From Pelobacter seleniigenes DSM 18267 (GTDB lineage: Bacteria; Desulfobacterota; Desulfuromonadia; Desulfuromonadales; Geopsychrobacteraceae), in contig NZ_JOMG01000004.1 in NCBI RefSeq assembly GCF_000711225.1, positions 868,001-932,000 on the forward strand: a stretch of 64,000 nucleotides of DNA, written 5' to 3'. The notes under the pieces are model-generated. The model had not been told where the DNA came from and made no database searches. It was given only the letters and a program-made list of their open reading frames with translations. Numbering within the stretch: position 1 is the first letter of the stretch; every line of letters starts with the position of its first letter. Shown here piece after piece: positions 34,401-43,089 of this stretch. Position numbers and translations under genes: made by a program.

Positions 34401-37400
34401 CCGCTGAGCAGGAATTGAACGAGCTGATCAGCTACGCCGAACAGGCCCTCAGAAGCAATCCTGAACAGAGTTTAGGCCGACAATCCGGCCATGGCGATGG
34501 CAATGGGACCCTGTTGCCGCCGGCGTTGCGGGAGCGGATTTTTTACTCTGCCGATCCCCTGACCAGGCAGGGCAAAGTCGCCTTTGTTTTTCCTGGCTCC
34601 GGCAACCATTTTGCCGGGATGGGGCGCGAACTATCACTGTTCCGACCGGACATCTATGCGACCCAGGAACAGAGCAGCCAGCTGCTGGCAGATCAATATC
34701 AGCCCTGGCGGTTCTGGAACCAGGAGTTGCAGTCGCAACTCCATGAGGATCATAACGCCCTGGTGATTTCTCATGTTGCCTTGTGTACGGCCCTTCATGA
34801 TCTGCTGCGCAATTTCAATATCCACCCGCAAATGATCAGTGGCTACAGCCTGGGCGAGTCTTCCGGACTGTTCTCTTCCGGTGCCTGGCGCGAGCGGGAT
34901 GGAATGCTCAAACGCCTGAAAACCTCGGCACTGTTTACCGATGAGTTGGCCGGAGCCTGTCAGGCCGCTCGCCGGGTCTGGAATCTGCCTGCCCACGAGC
35001 CGGTCGATTGGTCCCTTGGTATTGTCAATGTACCGGCTGACAAAGTGCGTTCGCTGCTTCAGGGGCGCGACAGAGTTTATCTGCTGATCGTCAATACCTA
35101 TCGCGAATGTGTGATCGGCGGCCAGCGTACCGAGGTGGAAAGGCTGGTCCGCGATCTCGGCTGCCATTTCATCCCTCTGCAAGGGGTGACCACGGTCCAC
35201 TGTGAAGTCACCAAGGCTGTGGCCGAGGCCTATCGACGGCTGCACCTGTTTGAGGTCACACCGCCGCCGGGGATCGATTACTACAGCTGTGCACTGGGGA
35301 AAAAATACCCGCTGACCTCCGCCAACGCTGCTGATGTCATTCTTGCCCAGGCTTTGGATACTATCGACTATCCGCGGGTGATCGAGCAGCTTTATGCTGA
35401 TGGGGCGCGGCTGTTTCTGGAAGTCGGTCCCGGCAATTCCTGCAGCCGGATGATTAACAGCATCCTTGCGGAACGGCCGCATCTGTCCCGTTCTTTGTGT
35501 GCTCCGGGGGTTGCTGAAGCCACCCAGCTGTTACGCTTGTTGGCCCACTGTCTGGCTGAGCGGGTGCCGGTCGATTTTGCCCAGCTTTACCCGGTGACCA
35601 AAACACAGCCCGAAAATATCGCTGCCCGTGACAACCGCAAGATCGCCATTCGCTCTGGGGGAGAAGCTTTTTCACCACAGCTTCCCGATGTTAAATATGT
35701 CAAAAAAACAGTAACTAATGAATCTGTTATTGATAAAATGGATGAAGAAATTATCAGGCCGATAAAGAGTCCGCAGGCTGCCCCGGAAGCTGCCCCGGAA
35801 GCTGGTATGGGCGGCGGGGTTGCCGCAACCATGACCCGGCTGTTGCAATCCGGCGCCGCTGCCCACGAAGCTTACCTCAACTTTGCTAAATCCATGGAAC
35901 AGGCGCTGAGCAGCAATATTCGGCAGCAATTGGGCCTGCTCCAGCAGTTTGAGGCCAGCGGGCAATCTTTGCCCGAAGACCTTTTCCCGGCCGCACCGCT
36001 GAGCGCAGACGACAAACAGCCGAGCGCTGCCGCGCCGAGTCCGCCGCAACCGGAGTCGGTCCCGGTTGCCTTTGACCGAGCCATGTGTCTGGAGTTCGCC
36101 ATCGGTTCCGTCGGCAAAATGCTCGGTCCCGACTTTGCCGCTGTCGATCAGTTTCCAACCCGGGTTCGTTTGCCGGACGAACCGCTGATGCTGGTTGACC
36201 GCATTCTGAGCGTGGAGGGTGAACCCAAATCCATGACTCAGGGACGGGTGGTGACCGAACATGATGTGACCCCGGAGCGCTGGTATCTCGACGGGTTGCG
36301 GATTCCAACCTGCGTTGCCGTTGAAGCCGGTCAGGCCGATCTGTTCCTGTCAGGCTATTTGGGGATCGATTTCATCACCAAAGGCGAGGCGGTTTATCGA
36401 CTCCTTGATGCGGAAGTGACTTTTCATCGCGGGCTGCCTCAGCCCGGCGATACCATCCGCTATGACATAAAAATCCATAATTTCTTCCGCCAGGACCAGA
36501 CCTACCTGTTCCGTTTCAGTTTTGAAGGAACGGTCAACGGTCAGCCGCTGCTGTCCATGGCCAAAGGCTGCGCCGGCTTTTTCAGCGCGGCGGAACTGGC
36601 CGCCGGACGCGGCATCGTTCACACCAAGTTGGATCTGCTGCCGCAACCGGGCAAGCTGCCCGCAGACTGGCAGGAGCCGGTTTCCCTGACTGTGGAATCT
36701 TATGATGAAAACCAGATCGATGCCCTCTACCGGGGCGATCTCGTCGCCTGTTTCGGACCGCAGTTTGCCAATCTACCGCTGCAGCGACCATATACGCTGC
36801 CGGGCGGGAAGCTGAAGCTGGTCGACCGGGTCACCCGGCTCGATCCCCGCGGCGGGCGTTACGGTATCGGCCAGATCAGCGCCGAGATGGATATCCATCC
36901 CGAAGACTGGTTCCTGACCTGTCATTTTGTCGATGACCGGGTCATGCCCGGCACGCTGATGTATGAATGTTGCCTGCATACCCTGCGGATCTATCTGCTG
37001 CGCATGGGTTGGATTGGTGAAGAAGGGGAGACCTGGTGCGAACCGGTGCCCGGGGTGACCAGTGGACTGAAGTGCCGCGGTCAGGTCATTGAATCCACTA
37101 AAACAGTCACTTATCGGGTCAATATCAAGGAACTCGGCTATGGCCCGGAACCCTATGCAATTGTTGATGCATTGATGTATGCCGATGGGCATCCGATCGT
37201 CGAAATACCCGATATGTCGGTCCGCCTGTCCGGTCTGAACCGCGCCAAGATCGAGGCGCTCTGGTCCGGACACCAGCCGACCCGGGCTGCGGACAAGCGC
37301 CAGGTTCTGTTTGATACCGAGCGTATCACCGCCTTTGCCATCGGCAACCCCTCCTTTGCTTTCGGCGAGCCCTACCGGGTCTTTGATCAGGAGCGCAAGA

Positions 37401-38398
37401 TCGCCCGGCTGCCCGGGCCGCCGTTCCAGTTTCTGGATCGTATTGTCGCGATCGACGGCGAACCCTGGAAACTGGTGGAGGGAGTGGCGATCGTTGCTGA
37501 GTATGACGTGCCGCCGGATGCCTGGTATTTTGCCGCCGGCCGCCAGCCGGATATGCCTTTCAGTGTGCTGTTGGAAATCGGCCTGCAGCCCTGTGGTTGG
37601 CTGGCCGCTTACCTTGGCTCGGCGCTGACCAGCTCGGTGGACCTGTCGTTCCGAAATCTCGACGGCAACGCGGTCATGCATCGGCCGGTCACCGCGGCTT
37701 CCGGAACTCTGGAGATTGCTGTTAAGATCACTCGCATCGCCAGCAGTGGCGGGATGATCATCCAGGGGTATGATTTTCAGGTCAGTGATCGTCAGGGGCC
37801 GGTCTATAGCGGAGACACTCTGTTCGGATTCTTCTCTAAGGAGTCCCTGGCGCAGCAGGTCGGGGTGCGCGGTGCCGTGCTCTATCAGCCGGCCGAAGAT
37901 GAGTTGGCAATGGCCCGCTCCTTTACCTACCCTGAAGATGCTCCTTTCCCGGCCAGTCAGCTGCGGATGATCGACCGGATCGAGCTGCTGATCGAGCAAG
38001 GCGGCCCCCATGGCCTGGGCTATGTGCGCGGTCAGAAAAAGGTGGACCCTGAAGAGTGGTTCTTTAAAGCGCATTTCTATCAGGACCCGGTCTGCCCCGG
38101 CTCCCTCGGCCTGGAATCGTTTCTGCAGTTGTTAAAAGCTTTTGCGGCCGCGCATTGGCAAGTGGGCCCGGAAAGCCGTTTTGAGACCGTCGCCTGTGGC
38201 ATGAAGCACAGTTGGAACTATCGCGGACAGGTTATTCCGACCAACCGCCAGGTCACCGTGGAAGCGATGATCAAGGCGATTGACGAGGAGCAGCGGATCA
38301 TGACCGCCGACGGCAGTTTGTCCGTCGATGGCAAGGTGATCTACCAGATGCACGATTTTTCCCTCAGGTTGTACCCGGCTGACGGGGAATTGAGTTGA
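31439..38398 (+). CDS. pfaC: PUFA synthase PfaC-type fusion (KS-CLF-AT-DH-DH)
   Basis: 2319 residues. KS ~5-450 (Cys195 in DAACASS, His in ECHATG and IGHLLTA), chain-length-factor KS ~465-900 with Glu671 at the nucleophile position and Asp in place of the second His (YIGDSGG), AT ~1045-1350 (FVFPGSG; Ser1137 in GYSLGESS, as in PfaB), then four hot-dog folds forming two FabA-type dehydratases (~1540-2310; HFVDDRVMPG and HFYQDPVCPG catalytic blocks). This joins Shewanella PfaB and PfaC functions in one chain, as in myxobacterial Pfa3, but the acylglycerol-phosphate acyltransferase found at the end of Pfa3 is absent. ATG 31439 is two bases after pfaA; TTG 31433 (TTGA overlap) is an alternative. 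Confidence 0.93.
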   Translation: MPLAQSVAIVGVGGEFPASPTLDRFWDNIVHNVNTASEPPAGRWLLSADEAYDARVGVPDRVYSRKACFLDPATDSAEIPGLGIDAGFLARLDPMFRLLLRVGQQTLADVRGKKPRPAQSGIIIGNLALPSEKSSALARAFLGQTFVEQLSAERQLSLPEHQLEPLNHYVAGLPASLLARAIGFQRTCFTVDAACASSLYAIKLAVDELLSGRADAMLAGGLSRPDSLYTQMGFSQLRALSPSGTCSPFDRNGNGLVVGEGCGLVLLKRTQDAVRDGDRIYAVIRGIGLSNDLGGNLLAPAAEGQLRAMRDAYKQAGWTPDVVDLIECHATGTPVGDAVEFSSLSQLWQDSSWRPGQCVIGSAKANIGHLLTAAGSAALLKTLVAMKSEILPPTVNFAEPAAGIDLDSSPFRILKRSEHWERRAGQPRRAAVSAFGFGGINAHLLIEEWRPAAGKRNPVRIHPSSKKKQQPVAIVGMATHFGDLDSLDKFARQLFQDATPRSPEAVTNWWGAETSRWLRQTLPDSVAAQGYPLTEVSAVAGEFRIPPLELAEMLPRQLAMLKVAAAALADADLTAADLLFAGVFIGCGLDLNATNFSFRWALEKYAPRWAQELGLELDEQQMGEWIAQLRTAAGPALSANRTMGALGSTVASRVAKEFRIGGPSFTLSSEETSGLSALQAGIHALQEGSITRAIVGAVDFAADLRAVLSRQLGGTLAEDTLIGEGAAALVLKRLADAKQDGDRIYAVISGIDSVIAGSPEQQGRDDDSWLGSLQGACAHAGIKPCQLDAVISGSSGPAAFLNRDVAGLNKLLADRDDNRPWSLSAVVDYIGDSGGAGGLAAVVQAALCLHRRLLSGTATGAAVQAAASGNCWTPQAPQYWLHNRVRGPRRMLVSDLGFDHSALHAVLEEYQGPEQERAELSDGLTLPAAEALFVIEGDSPAQLLDGLAQLQDLVRALTGKPLAVMARRWFEAHPPQPQLPLCISLVSAAEQELNELISYAEQALRSNPEQSLGRQSGHGDGNGTLLPPALRERIFYSADPLTRQGKVAFVFPGSGNHFAGMGRELSLFRPDIYATQEQSSQLLADQYQPWRFWNQELQSQLHEDHNALVISHVALCTALHDLLRNFNIHPQMISGYSLGESSGLFSSGAWRERDGMLKRLKTSALFTDELAGACQAARRVWNLPAHEPVDWSLGIVNVPADKVRSLLQGRDRVYLLIVNTYRECVIGGQRTEVERLVRDLGCHFIPLQGVTTVHCEVTKAVAEAYRRLHLFEVTPPPGIDYYSCALGKKYPLTSANAADVILAQALDTIDYPRVIEQLYADGARLFLEVGPGNSCSRMINSILAERPHLSRSLCAPGVAEATQLLRLLAHCLAERVPVDFAQLYPVTKTQPENIAARDNRKIAIRSGGEAFSPQLPDVKYVKKTVTNESVIDKMDEEIIRPIKSPQAAPEAAPEAGMGGGVAATMTRLLQSGAAAHEAYLNFAKSMEQALSSNIRQQLGLLQQFEASGQSLPEDLFPAAPLSADDKQPSAAAPSPPQPESVPVAFDRAMCLEFAIGSVGKMLGPDFAAVDQFPTRVRLPDEPLMLVDRILSVEGEPKSMTQGRVVTEHDVTPERWYLDGLRIPTCVAVEAGQADLFLSGYLGIDFITKGEAVYRLLDAEVTFHRGLPQPGDTIRYDIKIHNFFRQDQTYLFRFSFEGTVNGQPLLSMAKGCAGFFSAAELAAGRGIVHTKLDLLPQPGKLPADWQEPVSLTVESYDENQIDALYRGDLVACFGPQFANLPLQRPYTLPGGKLKLVDRVTRLDPRGGRYGIGQISAEMDIHPEDWFLTCHFVDDRVMPGTLMYECCLHTLRIYLLRMGWIGEEGETWCEPVPGVTSGLKCRGQVIESTKTVTYRVNIKELGYGPEPYAIVDALMYADGHPIVEIPDMSVRLSGLNRAKIEALWSGHQPTRAADKRQVLFDTERITAFAIGNPSFAFGEPYRVFDQERKIARLPGPPFQFLDRIVAIDGEPWKLVEGVAIVAEYDVPPDAWYFAAGRQPDMPFSVLLEIGLQPCGWLAAYLGSALTSSVDLSFRNLDGNAVMHRPVTAASGTLEIAVKITRIASSGGMIIQGYDFQVSDRQGPVYSGDTLFGFFSKESLAQQVGVRGAVLYQPAEDELAMARSFTYPEDAPFPASQLRMIDRIELLIEQGGPHGLGYVRGQKKVDPEEWFFKAHFYQDPVCPGSLGLESFLQLLKAFAAAHWQVGPESRFETVACGMKHSWNYRGQVIPTNRQVTVEAMIKAIDEEQRIMTADGSLSVDGKVIYQMHDFSLRLYPADGELS

Positions 38399-38478
38399 GA
38401 GACTTCACCTCCGCCTGATTTCATGTTACAAGAGCTTTCCGTAATCAGATCAACCTTTTGCCCTGAAGCATTGTATAG

Positions 38479-39522
38479 ATGAAATATTCAAGAGTATTTA
38501 TCGAATCGGTCGGTTATGAGCTGGCCCCGATCGTCATGTCGTCGGCCGAACTGGAACAGCGACTTGCCCCTGTGTACGAGAAATTGCATATCGGTTCGGG
38601 GCAGCTGGAAGCGCTGACCGGAATCCGCGAACGGCGCTGGTGGAAACCGAACACCCCGGTCTCCCACGGTGCGATCGCCGCAGCCAAAAAATGCCTCCAG
38701 GAACGGAACGTCGCGCCCCAGGATATCGGTGCAGTCGTCTATGCCGGGGTCTGCCGGGAGTATTTCGAACCGGCCACGGCCTGCCAGGTTGCTGCTGCGT
38801 TGGGTGTGCAGGGGGATGCTGCGGTTTATGATATTTCCAATGCCTGCCTCGGCGTGCTCAACGGCGTTCTTGATATTGCCAACCGCATCGAACTGGGTCA
38901 GATTCGCTGCGGCCTGGTCGTAGCCTGTGAAAGTTCACGGGAAATCAACGAGATCATGATCCAGCAGATGCTTGACAATCCGACCATGGAATTGTTTACC
39001 ACGTCGCTGGCCACCTTGACCGGTGGTTCCGGCGCCGCCGCTGTACTGCTGACCGACGGTTCTTTTGCTCCGTCGCGGCGTCCCCGGCTGCTGGGCGGCG
39101 TGAATATCGCCGAACCACAGTTCAACGAGCTGTGCCGCTGGGGGATCCGCAAGGAAGCGGACGGTTCCCATTCCCCGTTTATGCGCACTGACGCGGTTTC
39201 CGTCATGAAGCATGGCGTGGAATTGGGCAAGCGCACCTGGGAAGTTTTCTCCCGGGAGCTGGGGCTCAGCCCGGAGCGTATCGACCGGGTCATTTGCCAT
39301 CAGGTCGGCGAGGCCCATCAGAAGCTGATCCTGCAGACCCTGGGGATTGCCCCTGACAAGGATTTTCCCACCTTTGAATTTCTCGGTAATATGGGGACCG
39401 TGTCTTTGCCGATTACTGCCGCGATCGCTAAAGAGCGGGATATGATCCGCCCCGGCAACCTGGTCGGTTTCCTGGGGATCGGTAGCGGTCTGAACTGCCT
39501 GATGATGGCCATCCAATGGTAG
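38479..39522 (+). CDS. oleA: OleA: thiolase-fold head-to-head acyl condensing enzyme
   Basis: 347 residues of the FabH/OleA type. Catalytic residues: Cys123 in SNACLGV, His in ICHQVGEAHQK, Asn in FLGNMGTVS. OleA joins two acyl-CoA (or ACP) chains to a beta-ketoacid. It is assigned OleA and not FabH because oleB, oleC and oleD follow directly and the length exceeds the ~320 of FabH. It starts 80 bases after pfaC, the widest gap in the run; no terminator is visible there. Placing it directly after a PUFA synthase suggests that its substrates are polyunsaturated chains. Stop overlaps the oleB start (ATGGTAG). Confidence 0.9.
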   Translation: MKYSRVFIESVGYELAPIVMSSAELEQRLAPVYEKLHIGSGQLEALTGIRERRWWKPNTPVSHGAIAAAKKCLQERNVAPQDIGAVVYAGVCREYFEPATACQVAAALGVQGDAAVYDISNACLGVLNGVLDIANRIELGQIRCGLVVACESSREINEIMIQQMLDNPTMELFTTSLATLTGGSGAAAVLLTDGSFAPSRRPRLLGGVNIAEPQFNELCRWGIRKEADGSHSPFMRTDAVSVMKHGVELGKRTWEVFSRELGLSPERIDRVICHQVGEAHQKLILQTLGIAPDKDFPTFEFLGNMGTVSLPITAAIAKERDMIRPGNLVGFLGIGSGLNCLMMAIQW

Positions 39523-40436
39523 TGGATTCGCAACTGCAGCAGGCCGGATATCCGTTTACCAGTCATTTTCTGGATCTGAACGGACTGCAATACCATTATC
39601 TTGACGAAGGGCAGGGGGAGGCGGTGGTCATGCTCCACGGCAACCCGTCCTGGTCCTTCTATTACCGGAACCTGGTTCGCGAGCTGCGGTCGACCCACCG
39701 GGTGATTGTGCCCGATCATATTGGTTGCGGCCTGTCGGATAAACCCGCCGACTCCCAGTATTCCTATCGGCTCGAACAGCGGGTTGCGGATCTTGATGCG
39801 CTGCTTAACAGCCTTGACCTGCCCGCCAAACTGACCCTGGTTGTCCACGACTGGGGCGGGATGATCGGCATGGCCTGGGCGGCCGCAAACCCGGAGCGGA
39901 TCGCCCGACTGGTGATCTTCAATACCGCCGCGTTCCCGTTGCCGGAAGGCAAGAAGTTCCCCCTGGCGTTGAAGATCTGCCGGGACACTCAATTTGGGGC
40001 TTTTCTGGTACAGGGACTGAATATCTTCGCCCGCGGGGCGGCCTGGGTCGGTTGTAAGCGCCGGCGCATGTCGGCTGAATTGCGCAAAGCTTATTGCAGC
40101 CCTTATGACAGCTGGCACAACCGCGTGGCGACCCTGCGCTTTGTGCAGGATATCCCCTTAGCTGCGGACGATCCCGGTTTCGACCTGATCCACCGGGTCG
40201 GGCAGGCCTTGCCGCAGTTCGCCCAGGTGCCGACCTGTATCTGCTGGGGTGAGAAAGATTTTGTGTTTGACCGGTATTTTCTTGAAAAATGGCAGGAATA
40301 CCTGCCCCAGGCCGAGGTTCATTCCTTTGCCGATTGCGGTCATTACATTCTCGAAGATGCCGCGGACGAGATTCTGCCCCTGGTCAAACAATTCTTATTG
40401 GCCAATCCCGTCGCAACTGCTGCCAAGTCATCATGA
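39516..40436 (+). CDS. oleB: OleB: alpha/beta-hydrolase (beta-lactone decarboxylase)
   Basis: 306 residues, haloalkane-dehalogenase-like alpha/beta-hydrolase fold. Visible: LHGNPSWSFYYRNL (oxyanion loop), VVHDWGGMIGMAW (nucleophile elbow with Asp, as in OleB and dehalogenases), and GHYILEDA (catalytic His). In the Ole pathway OleB decarboxylates the cis-beta-lactone made by OleC to a cis-olefin. ATG 39516 overlaps oleA by seven bases, and its own stop overlaps the oleC start (ATGA), so translation is coupled throughout. Confidence 0.9.
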   Translation: MVVDSQLQQAGYPFTSHFLDLNGLQYHYLDEGQGEAVVMLHGNPSWSFYYRNLVRELRSTHRVIVPDHIGCGLSDKPADSQYSYRLEQRVADLDALLNSLDLPAKLTLVVHDWGGMIGMAWAAANPERIARLVIFNTAAFPLPEGKKFPLALKICRDTQFGAFLVQGLNIFARGAAWVGCKRRRMSAELRKAYCSPYDSWHNRVATLRFVQDIPLAADDPGFDLIHRVGQALPQFAQVPTCICWGEKDFVFDRYFLEKWQEYLPQAEVHSFADCGHYILEDAADEILPLVKQFLLANPVATAAKSS

Positions 40437-42094
40437 ATGCGGACAGTGACTATAATATAGCGTCTTATCTACCGCGCATGGCCGCGCTCCAACCGGAGAT
40501 TCCGGCGGTTCATTTTCCCCTTGGCAAGCAGGCTGGCAGGGAAGCCGATTATCTGACCCTGAGCTACCGGGAGCTGAATGAGCGAAGTGACCGGATTGCA
40601 GTGGGACTTGAGCGTATCGGCATCCGGCGCGGGTTGAGGACCGTGCTCATGGTCAAGCCGAGCCCGGATTTTTTCGCCCTGACCTTTGCCCTGTTCAAAG
40701 TCGGCGCCGTACCGGTGCTCATCGATCCGGGGATGGGCCTGAAAAACCTGAAAACCTGCCTGGAAGAGGCCGCCCCGGAAGCTTTTATCGGCATTCCGCA
40801 GGCCCAGGCAGCGCGGATTCTGCTTGGGTGGGGGAGAAAAAGCATCCGTATTCTGCTGACCGTCGGTTCCCGCTGGTTTTGGGGCGGCAGCACTTTGCAG
40901 CGCCTGCTTGAGCAAAGCTCGACCGATTCGCGCTATACGACCGTTGCCAGCGCGCGCGATGAAACCGCCGCCATTCTCTTTACCAGCGGCAGCACCGGCG
41001 TCCCCAAAGGGGCCATTTACAGTCACGGCAACTTCCTGGCTCAGGTTGAGGCGTTGCGTCAGGTTTACCACATCGAACCGGGCGAAATCGATCTGCCCAC
41101 CTTTCCGCTGTTTGCCCTGTTTGCTCCTGCTCTGGGGATGACTTCGGTGCTCCCGGCCATGGATTTTACCAAACCCGGCAGCGTTAACCCGGACAATATC
41201 ATCAGTGCGGTCCAGCGTTTTCAGGCCACCACCATGTTCGGTTCGCCGGCGCTGATCCGCCGGGTCGGTCGCTATGGCTGTCAACATGGGGTTAAGCTGC
41301 CCAGCCTGAAGCGGGTGATTTCCGCGGGAGCGCCGGTTCCGGCCGGTGTGCTCGCCGATTTTTCTCAGCTGCTCGGTGAAAACGTCGAAATATTCACGCC
41401 CTACGGAGCGACCGAAGCCCTACCGGTCTGTTCTATCGGCAGCCGGACCATCCTTGCTGAAACCGCTCAACTGACCGATCTCGGCAAAGGGGTTTGTGTC
41501 GGTTATCCGGTTCCCGGCATTGAGCTTAAAATCATTCGCATCAGCGATGAAGAACTGCCGGAATGGTCCGCCGACCTGCCGCTCAAAACCGGGGAAATCG
41601 GTGAGATTGCGGTCAAGGGCGCACAGGTGACCCGGGAATATTTCCATCGCGAAGAATCGACCCGGTTGGCGAAAATCGCTGATCCGGCCGGTGGTTTTTA
41701 TCATCGCATGGGGGATCTCGGGTACTGTGATGAACAGGGCCGGATCTGGTTTTGCGGACGCAAGGCTCATCGGGTTGAAACCGCCGGGGAAACCTTGTTT
41801 TCCATCCCCTGTGAAGCGATTTTCAATACCCATCCGGAGGTGTTACGCACCGCTTTGGTTGGTGTTGTTAATGGGCAGGATACGCTGCCGGTCATTTGTG
41901 TGGAGCTGGAACCGGGCCATTCCCAGCCTGAAGAAGCCATCCTTAAAGACCTTCAAAAGATCGCAAAAACAAATAGTTTGACGCAAAACATCAAGCAGTT
42001 TCTCATTCATCGCGAGTTCCCTGTCGATATCCGTCACAACGCCAAGATTTTCCGGGAAAAACTGGCGGTCTGGGCACAGGAGCAGCTCTCATGA
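40433..42094 (+). CDS. oleC: OleC: AMP-dependent beta-lactone synthetase
   Basis: 553 residues from ATG 40433, which overlaps the oleB stop by four bases; a longer frame upstream is only a shadow in oleB. Adenylate-forming enzyme: ATP loop ILFTSGSTGVPKGAIYSH, adenine region YGATEALP, and the GDLGYCDEQGRIWFCGRK hinge. OleC uses ATP to convert the 2-alkyl-3-hydroxyacid from OleD to a beta-lactone. Length matches OleC. Fatty-acyl-CoA/AMP ligases are the alternative reading, but the gene order oleABCD is decisive. Confidence 0.9.
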   Translation: MNADSDYNIASYLPRMAALQPEIPAVHFPLGKQAGREADYLTLSYRELNERSDRIAVGLERIGIRRGLRTVLMVKPSPDFFALTFALFKVGAVPVLIDPGMGLKNLKTCLEEAAPEAFIGIPQAQAARILLGWGRKSIRILLTVGSRWFWGGSTLQRLLEQSSTDSRYTTVASARDETAAILFTSGSTGVPKGAIYSHGNFLAQVEALRQVYHIEPGEIDLPTFPLFALFAPALGMTSVLPAMDFTKPGSVNPDNIISAVQRFQATTMFGSPALIRRVGRYGCQHGVKLPSLKRVISAGAPVPAGVLADFSQLLGENVEIFTPYGATEALPVCSIGSRTILAETAQLTDLGKGVCVGYPVPGIELKIIRISDEELPEWSADLPLKTGEIGEIAVKGAQVTREYFHREESTRLAKIADPAGGFYHRMGDLGYCDEQGRIWFCGRKAHRVETAGETLFSIPCEAIFNTHPEVLRTALVGVVNGQDTLPVICVELEPGHSQPEEAILKDLQKIAKTNSLTQNIKQFLIHREFPVDIRHNAKIFREKLAVWAQEQLS

Positions 42095-43089
42095 ACGTCC
42101 TGGTAACCGGCGGCGGCGGTTTTCTCGGCAAGGCGATCGTCCGGCTGCTGGTTGAGCAGGGGGCCAGCGTCACATCCCTGGCACGCAGTTATTCTCCTGA
42201 TCTCGCTGCCCTCGGGGTGACCCAGCAGCAGGGGGATATCGCTGATCCCACAGCGGTCTCCGCGGCTGTGGCAGGGACTGAGCTGGTATTCCATGTTGCC
42301 GCCAAAGCCGGGGTCTGGGGCAGCTACGATGATTATTACCGGCCCAATGTGCTTGGAACGCAAAACGTGATTGATGCCTGTCGCCGCCACGGGGTCGGAC
42401 GTTTGGTCTATACCAGCTCTCCCAGTGTGGTGTTCAACGGTAAGGACATGGAAGGCTGTGATGAAACCGTGCCCTATCCGGATCATTACCTGTCCTGGTA
42501 TCCGCAGACCAAGGCCGTTGCCGAGCGGCTGGTGCTGGCAGCCGATGGTCCTGGCTTGACAACCGTCGCGTTGCGCCCTCATCTGATCTGGGGCCCGGAA
42601 GATAATCAACTGGTGCCGCGGATTCTGGAGCGTGGCCGTAAAGGGCAGCTGCGCCGGATCGGACGTCGTGATTGCCTGGTCGACACTGTCTATATCGATA
42701 ACGCCGCTCAGGCCCATCTCGCTGCGGCGCAGGTGCTTGCACCCGGCTCGGCGGTTTCGGGCAAGGTCTATTTTATTGCCAATGGTGAGCCTGTACCGCT
42801 CTGGCAACTGGTCAATCAGATTCTCGCTGCTGGCGGGGTGACCCCGGTGACCGGAACCATTCCATCCTCGTTCGCCTACGGGCTCGGCTGGCTGCTGGAA
42901 CAGGTTTACCAGCTGTTTAAATTACCGGGCGAACCACGGCTGACCCGTTTTGTGGCAGAGGAACTGTCCACCGCCCATTGGTTCGACCTGGCGGCGGCAC
43001 GGCGCGATTTCGGCTATCGGCCGCAGGTGAGCATCAATGAAGGACTTGCGCGCCTGGCCGCTTGGCTGGATGGCCATGAACAGCCCTGA
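42091..43089 (+). CDS. oleD: OleD: NAD(P)H-dependent 2-alkyl-3-ketoacid reductase
   Basis: 332 residues, short-chain dehydrogenase of the 3-beta-HSD/epimerase type. Nucleotide-binding TGGGGFLGKAIV at the N-terminus, YTSSPSVVF with the catalytic Ser, and YPQTK with the catalytic Tyr and Lys. OleD reduces the beta-ketoacid made by OleA to the 3-hydroxyacid used by OleC. The ATG overlaps the oleC stop by four bases. With oleA-C it completes a four-gene olefin pathway. Confidence 0.9.
   Translation: MNVLVTGGGGFLGKAIVRLLVEQGASVTSLARSYSPDLAALGVTQQQGDIADPTAVSAAVAGTELVFHVAAKAGVWGSYDDYYRPNVLGTQNVIDACRRHGVGRLVYTSSPSVVFNGKDMEGCDETVPYPDHYLSWYPQTKAVAERLVLAADGPGLTTVALRPHLIWGPEDNQLVPRILERGRKGQLRRIGRRDCLVDTVYIDNAAQAHLAAAQVLAPGSAVSGKVYFIANGEPVPLWQLVNQILAAGGVTPVTGTIPSSFAYGLGWLLEQVYQLFKLPGEPRLTRFVAEELSTAHWFDLAAARRDFGYRPQVSINEGLARLAAWLDGHEQP

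Noticed and set aside
36773-38074. 433-codon minus-strand frame inside pfaC
   Set aside because: Antisense shadow of the dehydratase region with no recognisable motif or start context.
38399-38478. Terminator or separate promoter between pfaC and oleA
   Set aside because: No stem with T-run and no convincing -35/-10 pair found; treated as a gap in one operon, though a weak promoter cannot be excluded.
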